DNA of 64,000 nucleotides from Spectribacter hydrogenoxidans (GTDB lineage Bacteria; Pseudomonadota; Gammaproteobacteria; Nevskiales; Salinisphaeraceae). The number at the start of each line of letters is the position of its first letter. Position 1 is the first letter of the stretch. Below the pieces are notes generated by a model. That model saw only the letters and a program-made list of their open reading frames with translations, did no database searches and was not told where the DNA came from. Both the position numbers and the translations under genes were made by a program. Positions 59,201-64,000 of this stretch are shown here, piece by piece. Location of the stretch: contig NZ_JAVRIB010000005.1 of assembly GCF_031846275.1 (NCBI RefSeq), forward strand, positions 62,001-126,000, in the 5' to 3' direction.

Positions 59201-60000
59201 ATCTTGCCATCAGTGAACTCTGGGTCGATGGCACCTCGCTCGGACGGTTGACCGCCAATGCCCGGGCCATCGACAACGGCGTGGCCCTGGAAGAGCTTTC
59301 GCTGAACGGCAACGATACGCACCTGACCGGCCAGGGTCAGTGGACGCGGACCGGCGGGCAATCGCAGGCGACGCTCGACAGCACCCTGGAAGGCAGCGGC
59401 CTGGCGCGGCTGATCCAGGCCCTGGGCTTCAGCCCCAGCGTGCGTGCCGACAAGGCGCGGGTGGTTACCGCGCTGCGCTTCGAACCGTCCGCCGCGGGTC
59501 TGGTGCCGGAAAGACTCAATGGGCACCTCAGCTTCAAGCTCGAGGACGGCACGCTGGTGCCGATCGAACCCGGCGCCGGCCGGGTGCTGGGGCTGGTGAA
59601 TTTCTACGCCCTGCCTCGCCGGCTGCTGCTGGATTTCCGCGACGTGCTCAACGAGGGCATGGCCTTCGACCGGCTGCAGGGTGATTTCAACGTGACCGCG
59701 GGCGATGCCCGCACCGACAATCTGCGCATCAACACGCCGTCGGCCATCATCCGCATTCGCGGCCGGGTGGGCCTGGCGGCCCGGGACTACGATCAGCGGG
59801 TCACCATCGTGCCCAAGATGTCATCCGCCGCGGCCATTGCCGGCACCGTACTCGGCGGGCCCGCGGTGGGGGCCGCACTGTTCGTGGCCCAGCGGCTGTT
59901 ACGCAAACCGATCGCGGAAATTTCCAGCGTGACCTATGATCTGACCGGCCAGTGGAGCGATCCGCAGATCGACCCCGTGGAAGAGGCCACCCAGGAGTAG
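56233..60000 (+). CDS. yhdP: YhdP/AsmA-like giant envelope protein
   Basis: The protein has 1255 aa. One N-terminal membrane helix (LLLVTLASLVIVAGLAVGAVRLI) anchors a very long periplasmic strand-rich region. The N-terminal DUF3971-like part (LTIGRLGLAWDWTGPVLELSDVALL) and C-terminal AsmA-like part (GHLSFKLEDGTLVPIEPGAGRVLGLVNFYALPRRL) match YhdP. In E. coli, YhdP with TamB and YdbH moves phospholipids across the periplasm. It lies between rng and a nitrilase gene, the conserved order. Gap to the nitrilase is 9 nt. Confidence 0.93.
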   Translation: MRRRNLRLKTLLLVTLASLVIVAGLAVGAVRLIDRTLPGYRAELTERIGEELEQPLTIGRLGLAWDWTGPVLELSDVALLESAGGPTVVRLEQLAVRFSFVDLLRGGRIPRDLTLVGPQLAIYRGDDGGLRLRGLASGGGSAFSLDDAATWLDRVDRIRVRDGQLGLAAGADSRILGTLDDVELTLRSHDSRHRVIGDAKLPPAWGDHVHADVFAYGDLTRWRDLAANAYIRLGSLTAPELLSQAGLETADLEGGHSDVELWVDWADRALDGARATAVSEAIRGRDASPVAPPLRMDFNVEPDAEGYAINLESLRADDRPVEATGRARVNPALTSLNGEITDLPASLAAAAARVGLPGARQLTGQGSVSRLSFRMPLRTPGQTRGLVAFEDLALDHAGLGLELGRIDGQATLGPEGATLAVEKLAGSLTWQRYVRGELPLTNGRGKLSWSPDSGGGGTLHLADARLTSGQTTFAGGGELTWDGNGGAPRADLTFTGDSADLPPLFAHLPQANDMPNKRLRDWLPRAITAARVTSAEVRLAGPLSQFPFAAGNGEFRVSVVGEDVDMAYKPGWPAMQDIEGQLTLVGDTLDIQASRGRILGVEVGPASAHVPNVREPVLAVDGRLDEAGADAMMRFIPASPLADKFGRIAEVLEVSGPAGLTLALSLPLKPDLDADVAVDGTIDLRGVTLTHPALPRPLQGLDGDLRFDLKGLYAQGIEGRFMGMPVQADLTPAGADGLAIDARADLSLPAQAPWWEPLLPADLVARADGSAVWQAGLRVSAGGRISDLRLHSDLTDLALDLPAPLGKPAGTSAPLSVTVSADSNRITLDYADRLRAELRRTDDRLQAADLVFGTDPVNPPAGDGLWVGGHLAELDLPAWQALLPIGGDRAGPGLALRGGDLTVDRVRLQGQAVPTTRLRVTPLPADRGWQADLSGDGAAGNVRWETGNSRPTVHARLDHLALLPAARTEPTDDQAATDAPMDPGQLPGVDLAISELWVDGTSLGRLTANARAIDNGVALEELSLNGNDTHLTGQGQWTRTGGQSQATLDSTLEGSGLARLIQALGFSPSVRADKARVVTALRFEPSAAGLVPERLNGHLSFKLEDGTLVPIEPGAGRVLGLVNFYALPRRLLLDFRDVLNEGMAFDRLQGDFNVTAGDARTDNLRINTPSAIIRIRGRVGLAARDYDQRVTIVPKMSSAAAIAGTVLGGPAVGAALFVAQRLLRKPIAEISSVTYDLTGQWSDPQIDPVEEATQE

Positions 60001-60009
60001 ACCCGAACC

Positions 60010-60822
60010 ATGCCCAATGCTGCCGCCATCCAGATGGTTTCCGGTGCCGACCGCGACCGCAATCTGGCCGCCGCCGGCGAGCTGATCCGGCGCGCCGCCG
60101 ATGCCGGTGCCCGGCTGGTTGTTCTGCCGGAGAACTTCGCCTTCATGGGCAAGCGCGAGTCGGACAAGCTGCGGATCGCGGAGCCCGACGGCAGCGGGCC
60201 GATCCAGGATTTCCTCGCCGACGCCGCCGCGGCCAGCAAGGTCTGGCTGGTCGGGGGTACGCTGCCGATCCGGGGCAACGATCGCAGCGATCGCGCATTC
60301 GCGACCTGCCCGGTCTACGCCGAGGACGGCGCGCGGGTGGCGCGCTTCGACAAGATCCACCTGTTCGACGTATCGGTGCCGGATACCGGGGAACAGTACA
60401 AGGAATCCGGCAGCACCATCCCCGGCACCGAGCCGGTGGTCATCGACACACCGCTGGGCCGCCTCGGCCTGACGGTGTGCTACGACCTGCGCTTTCCCGA
60501 GCTCTACCGGCACCTGTCGGCAGCCGGCGCAGAACTGCTCGCGGTGCCCGCCGCCTTCACCGCCGCCACCGGCCGCGCCCACTGGGAAGTACTGGTGCGA
60601 GCTCGCGCGATCGAGAACCTGTGCTACGTGATCGCGCCGGATCAGGGCGGGCGCCACGCCAGCGGCCGGGAAACCCACGGCGACAGCATGATCGTCGACC
60701 CCTGGGGCCGGGTGCTCGACCGCGTTGCCGCCGGCCCGGGCCTGGCCATGGCCGATGTCGACGTGGCCGGACTGCTGCGCACGCGGGAACGCTTTCCGGC
60801 ACTGACGCACCGCCGGCTGTAA
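60010..60822 (+). CDS. Nitrilase-superfamily amidohydrolase (deaminated glutathione amidase-like)
   Basis: The protein has 270 aa. Catalytic triad Glu41 (LPENFAF), Lys115 (FDKIHLFD) and Cys157 (TVCYDLRFPELYR) are all visible. DKIHLFDVSVPD and GRAHWEVLVRARAIEN place it in the NIT1/NIT2-like branch, which repairs deaminated glutathione; omega-amidase is the alternative. It sits downstream of yhdP in the conserved rng-yhdP-nitrilase group, but tldD, the usual next gene, is at 40715-42196 instead. Confidence 0.9.
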   Translation: MPNAAAIQMVSGADRDRNLAAAGELIRRAADAGARLVVLPENFAFMGKRESDKLRIAEPDGSGPIQDFLADAAAASKVWLVGGTLPIRGNDRSDRAFATCPVYAEDGARVARFDKIHLFDVSVPDTGEQYKESGSTIPGTEPVVIDTPLGRLGLTVCYDLRFPELYRHLSAAGAELLAVPAAFTAATGRAHWEVLVRARAIENLCYVIAPDQGGRHASGRETHGDSMIVDPWGRVLDRVAAGPGLAMADVDVAGLLRTRERFPALTHRRL

Positions 60823-60896
60823 TCAACCGCCGCGTATTGGCCTGCCGCGTTCGCGCGGTTACGCTTGCCGGCTTTTCACGGTGCGGGACCCACCCG

Positions 60897-61778
60897 ATGC
60901 AAGACACGCTGTACGAATCCGACCTCACCAGCCTGACGCTGCTCAATCGCGGCAAGGTGCGCGACATCTATGCCGCCGATGCGGATCATCTGGTGATCGT
61001 GGCCACCGACCGCATCTCCGCATTCGACGTGGTCCTGCCCGACCCCATCCCCGGCAAGGGCGCGGTACTGACCTCGGTATCGCGTTTCTGGTTCGACCAC
61101 TTCGGCGACCGCGTGGCCAGCCACGTGGCCGACCGGGCGCTGACCGACTTCCTGTCGCCGGCCGAACTCGCACAGGTATCGGGCCGCGCGATGCTGGTGA
61201 AGAAACTCACCCCGTTGCCCATCGAGGCCATCGTGCGCGGCTACCTCATCGGTTCCGGGTGGAAGGATTATCAGCAGACCGGCCGGGTCTGCGGCATCGA
61301 ACTGCCGGCCGGCCTGGCACAGGCCCAGCAGTTACCCGAGCCGATCTACACCCCCTCGAGCAAGGCTGAGGCCGGCGAACACGACGAGAACATCGATTTC
61401 GAAGCCACCATCAACCTGGTCGGCCGTGACCTGGCCGAACAGGTGCGCGACATCTCGCTGTCGATCTACCGGCAGGCGGCCGCCTACGCCGCGGAACGCG
61501 GCATCATCATCGCCGACACCAAGCTGGAATTCGGCACCGACGCCGACGGCCGGGTCGTGCTCATCGACGAAGTCCTGACCCCCGACTCGTCACGCTTCTG
61601 GCCGGCCAGCGAGTACCGCACCGGCATCAGCCCCCCCTCCTTCGACAAGCAGTACGTCCGCGATTACCTCGAGACACTGGACTGGAACAAGACCGCGCCG
61701 GGACCGCGGCTGCCGGACGAGGTGCTGCACAATACCGCGGCCAAGTATCGGGAGGCGCAGAGGCGGTTGACCGAGTAG
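60897..61778 (+). CDS. purC: SAICAR synthase (phosphoribosylaminoimidazole-succinocarboxamide synthase)
   Basis: PurC joins aspartate to CAIR in purine synthesis. The protein has 293 aa, the long form. ATP-grasp-like motifs: RGKVRDIY, VATDRISAFDVV, EAIVRGYLIGSGWKDY, DTKLEFG and IDEVLTPDSSRFW. The ATG at 60897 gives the expected N-terminus; the frame is open upstream. It is followed by the hairpin-rich repeat region, not by a gene. Confidence 0.97.
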   Translation: MQDTLYESDLTSLTLLNRGKVRDIYAADADHLVIVATDRISAFDVVLPDPIPGKGAVLTSVSRFWFDHFGDRVASHVADRALTDFLSPAELAQVSGRAMLVKKLTPLPIEAIVRGYLIGSGWKDYQQTGRVCGIELPAGLAQAQQLPEPIYTPSSKAEAGEHDENIDFEATINLVGRDLAEQVRDISLSIYRQAAAYAAERGIIIADTKLEFGTDADGRVVLIDEVLTPDSSRFWPASEYRTGISPPSFDKQYVRDYLETLDWNKTAPGPRLPDEVLHNTAAKYREAQRRLTE

Positions 61779-61819
61779 GTGCCGGTGGTCGGTTGGTCAT
61801 GGGCCGGCAATTCAGGAAT

Positions 61820-62146
61820 CCCGAGACTCGAATAAAGAAAAAGATTCCGCCCCGCTAACGCGGGCCGGGTAACTTTCTTGTGCGACAAGAAAGTTACCAA
61901 AGAAACGCTTCCGGCGAGCGAGTCCTGCCTCGAACGGAGTTCGAGGCAGGATACCCTGTGCGCTTCGGTCGGCGAAGGGGTGTTTCGACGGGTCATCCAT
62001 GACCCGACGAAAACCGCGCGCCCGTCCTGGGCGCGCCCCTACGGGCCGGGAACCTCGCCGCCCTGCAGTGCTCGGCTCGGCCCGACGGGAATGAAGAAAA
62101 GGTGCCACAGCCGGGTGAGATCGCTTCTTCCCTCCCGTTAGCGCTT
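61820..62146 (-). repeat. Structured intergenic repeat, copy 2 (~327 bp)
   Basis: It is the reverse-orientation twin of 37077-37404. The 61868-61881/61885-61898 stem (GGTAACTTTCTTGT) is perfect over 14 bp; in copy 1 one pair is a G.T wobble, which keeps the RNA stem. The CCTGCCTCGAAC stem and the two other palindromes are also kept, while loops differ. It fills the left half of the 723-bp gap after purC. Confidence 0.85.
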
Positions 62147-62171
62147 GCCGCCTGGCCGGCGGGCCATAGGG

Positions 62172-62471
62172 TAAGCCGGACAGGACGTCCGGCTTAGCGC
62201 CGCCGGCACACGGAGGTGACGTCGGCGCGACCCGGCCATGGCCCGGCGGCCAGGCGGGCACCCCTCGGTCAGCCTTTGCTGACCGAGGGGCAAGCGGTCC
62301 GGGTCGCCTTTCTTTTCGTCTCTTTTCTTTGGCGACGCAAAGAAAAGAGACTCGCCCTTCAGGGCGAAATTCTTCCACTCCGGGAACCGAAACAGCCCGC
62401 CGAGGCAAGCCATTCACGAAAGCTGTTGATGGCCCCGCCAGATCGATCGGGCAGGCGCCATTAATGGCGCC
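62172..62471. repeat. Array of four further hairpins next to repeat copy 2
   Basis: Stems are 62172-62181/62187-62196 (TAAGCCGGAC), 62261-62273/62278-62290 (CCCCTCGGTCAGC, loop CTTT), 62318-62331/62338-62351 (GTCTCTTTTCTTTG) and the 18-bp palindrome GGCGCCATTAATGGCGCC at 62454-62471. None is found next to copy 1. The last two could end transcription from either side. Open frames here look like by-products of the repeats. Confidence 0.7.
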
Positions 62472-62501
62472 CTACGCCCCTTCAGCAAAAACGCCCCCGC
62501 A

Positions 62502-64000
62502 TCAGATACCATCCCGAACGATATCCCCCGGACCCAGCAATGGCAGCTGCACACGACCCTCGGTGGTCACCGCCGGCACCAACAGATCGCGGGACAGCGT
62601 CACCGGGTACTGCGGATGGAATCCGAACACCTGCAGTCCCAGTTCCGTGCCGGCCGGCAACCGCTCGGCGATGGCGACCATGTCCAGCTCATGAGTGTCG
62701 AAGCCGCGCACGGGGGTGAGCTGATCGTCCACCATGTCCCAGCGCTGCTGGCCGGGCGGCCGTTGGACCACTGCGAACAGCAGGATCGGATCGCAACCGG
62801 TTGGCAGCAGACCCGGCAGAACCTCCAGGGCGCAATCCAGGCCCAGATCGCCGAGCAGGGAAATCACCGGGTCCACGGTCACGGAAAGACGGGGCACGCC
62901 AGCCAGAATGCGCGGCTGATCCACCGTGGTGAGCAGCGTGGTGCCCAGTTCCAGAGGTTCGAGTACTTGCCCGCCCGCCAGCGAAGCAAGTACGCCAGTC
63001 AGGCTGTTGGTTTCCGTGGTCATGGTCAGATCGAATGAGGTGCCACCGGCGGCAACCTCGTCGACGGTTATCGCATCACCCTCGGCGAGACTGAGACAGA
63101 TCTCGTCGCCGATCGGCAGCGCCGAATCCAGCGCCGCCGAATCACGCTTGAGCTTGGCTTCGAACCAGCCGAAGCGCACATCGTCCAGATCGAGACCGCC
63201 ACAGCTGAAACTGCCGCCGCTGTCCTGAAACGCAGGCGGGTTGATCGCCGCGTAGAAGGGGTCGAGCGGGTCCTCCAGACCCAGGGTTTCCAGGCTTGCC
63301 GGCAGCACATGCCCGGTCTGGTGCGTGAGCAGGCGCACGTCGCCACCGGCCTGGCGCAGACAGGAATAGTTTTCCAGCGCCTCGTTGACGTTGAACAGGG
63401 TGTCCTTGAACCCCTGCGTGATCAGGGCGTCGACGGCCGGTGGCGGGGTGCCGGGGCTGAACGCCCGCGGGTCGGGCGTGCCCACCACGAAACCATCCTG
63501 CGGCCCGGCAACCTGCGCGTCACAGAAATGCCGGAAGCTGTGATAGGCCAGCAGATTCCGGCCCGATTCGGACAGCCGGTTGGTCAAAGCGCCGTCCGCG
63601 AGAATCTCGACGATCAGCGGATCCTGGCGCAGATTCTGGCGCTCCAGCGCCAGCGTGACGAGTTCGTCCACCAGCGCTTCCGGCCCGGCGCCGCCGGTCG
63701 CCAGCCCCAGCAGCGGCAGTTCGCCGCCGGCGATCAGGGCCAGGGCCCAACCGGACTTGATGGCGCCGCCGGGGTTGAGCGAGAAGGTCAGATCATGCGG
63801 CGTTATATCCGGCGCAATCACGCGCAGCCGCTGTTCCGGGTCGGCCGCCGCGAGCAGGACCTGGTACATGCCGCCGTAGGAGCCGCCGTAGCTGCCCACC
63901 ACCATGCGCCCGTCGCGGTAGGCCAGCTGCTCGAGGTTGGCTTCGGTCCAGTCCAGCAGGGCAATCAGGTCAAGGCCCTCGAAATCCGGGGACTGGATAC
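62502..64000 (-). CDS. S15-like (CocE/X-Pro peptidase type) alpha/beta hydrolase, 5' end off window
   Basis: The 499 codons in view end at 62502; the start lies beyond 64000. Nucleophile motif GSYGGSYGG follows LDWTEANLEQLAYRDGRMVV, typical of S15/CocE-type hydrolases. A later Asp/His pair is plausible in VRLLTHQTGHVLP. The C-terminal ~200 residues are strand-rich (jelly-roll-like), with several Cys (CSxLRQ, SFSCGG, DEICLS, LDCALE, PTGCDP), suggesting disulphides and secretion. Substrate is unknown. Confidence 0.75.
   Translation of the reverse strand, partial: IQSPDFEGLDLIALLDWTEANLEQLAYRDGRMVVGSYGGSYGGMYQVLLAAADPEQRLRVIAPDITPHDLTFSLNPGGAIKSGWALALIAGGELPLLGLATGGAGPEALVDELVTLALERQNLRQDPLIVEILADGALTNRLSESGRNLLAYHSFRHFCDAQVAGPQDGFVVGTPDPRAFSPGTPPPAVDALITQGFKDTLFNVNEALENYSCLRQAGGDVRLLTHQTGHVLPASLETLGLEDPLDPFYAAINPPAFQDSGGSFSCGGLDLDDVRFGWFEAKLKRDSAALDSALPIGDEICLSLAEGDAITVDEVAAGGTSFDLTMTTETNSLTGVLASLAGGQVLEPLELGTTLLTTVDQPRILAGVPRLSVTVDPVISLLGDLGLDCALEVLPGLLPTGCDPILLFAVVQRPPGQQRWDMVDDQLTPVRGFDTHELDMVAIAERLPAGTELGLQVFGFHPQYPVTLSRDLLVPAVTTEGRVQLPLLGPGDIVRDGI

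Noticed and set aside
61812..62417. 201-codon minus-strand frame across the repeat after purC
   Set aside because: It runs through repeat copy 2 and the hairpins, and the related copy at 37077 does not keep the frame to the same length. The structure explains the sequence better than coding.
1..64000. CRISPR arrays, prophage, transposase genes or rRNA operons
   Set aside because: No regularly spaced direct repeats, phage structural genes, transposase motifs or rRNA-like sequences were seen anywhere in the window.

Overview
The window is high-GC, gene-dense DNA from a gammaproteobacterium. Evidence includes the trpE/trpG-trpD-trpC then OsmC-speD order seen in Pseudomonas relatives, a holA-proA-nadD-rsfS block, rng followed by a YhdP-type giant and a nitrilase, LpxO, and DUF1302 outer-membrane proteins. 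Lipid-metabolism genes (FATP-type acyl-CoA synthetase, crotonase, acyl-CoA dehydrogenase, P450) suggest a marine or hydrocarbon/lipid-using lineage such as Nevskiales or Salinisphaerales. That placement is inference.

Region 1 (1-14.4 kb) starts with the 3' end of a SqdB-like epimerase. It then holds an unusual envelope locus. This contains two DUF445 inner-membrane paralogues, two Abi-alpha (DUF4393)-like paralogues, an M90/MtfA-like protein that has lost its HExxH, a helical-repeat protein, a small membrane protein overlapping a FATP-type acyl-CoA synthetase, a DUF4282 membrane protein, a DUF1302 barrel, and two bitopic paralogues with Pro-containing hexapeptide repeats. I regard it as the best candidate for an undescribed system, possibly for moving lipophilic compounds across the envelope.

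Region 2 (14.5-29.6 kb) holds a GbsR/MarR-controlled RND-MFP-TolC operon with a clear operator palindrome. It continues with a secreted alpha/beta hydrolase, an amidase whose start codon lies inside a 13-bp inverted repeat, two tandem siderophore receptors, lpxO and a VOC protein.

Region 3 (29.6-37 kb) has htpG, then crotonase, SDR, acyl-CoA dehydrogenase, P450 and small membrane proteins. It ends at a ~328-bp structured repeat (37077-37404) whose inverted twin lies at 61820-62146.

Region 4 (37.4-53.5 kb) is almost all on the minus strand. A tight nine-gene run, speD-holA-proA-nadD-rsfS-tldD-rsmD-coaD-ggt, is preceded by an OsmC-like gene and the trp genes. The trp set is interrupted between trpE and trpG by an AT-rich insertion with a HEPN-like gene, and between trpG and trpD by a MITE-like inverted repeat.

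Region 5 (53.5-64 kb) is plus-strand housekeeping: CopD-like, rlmH, rng, yhdP-like, nitrilase, purC. A hairpin-rich 0.7-kb intergenic region follows, then the 3' part of an S15-like hydrolase running off the window. No rRNA, functional tRNA, CRISPR array or transposase was seen.
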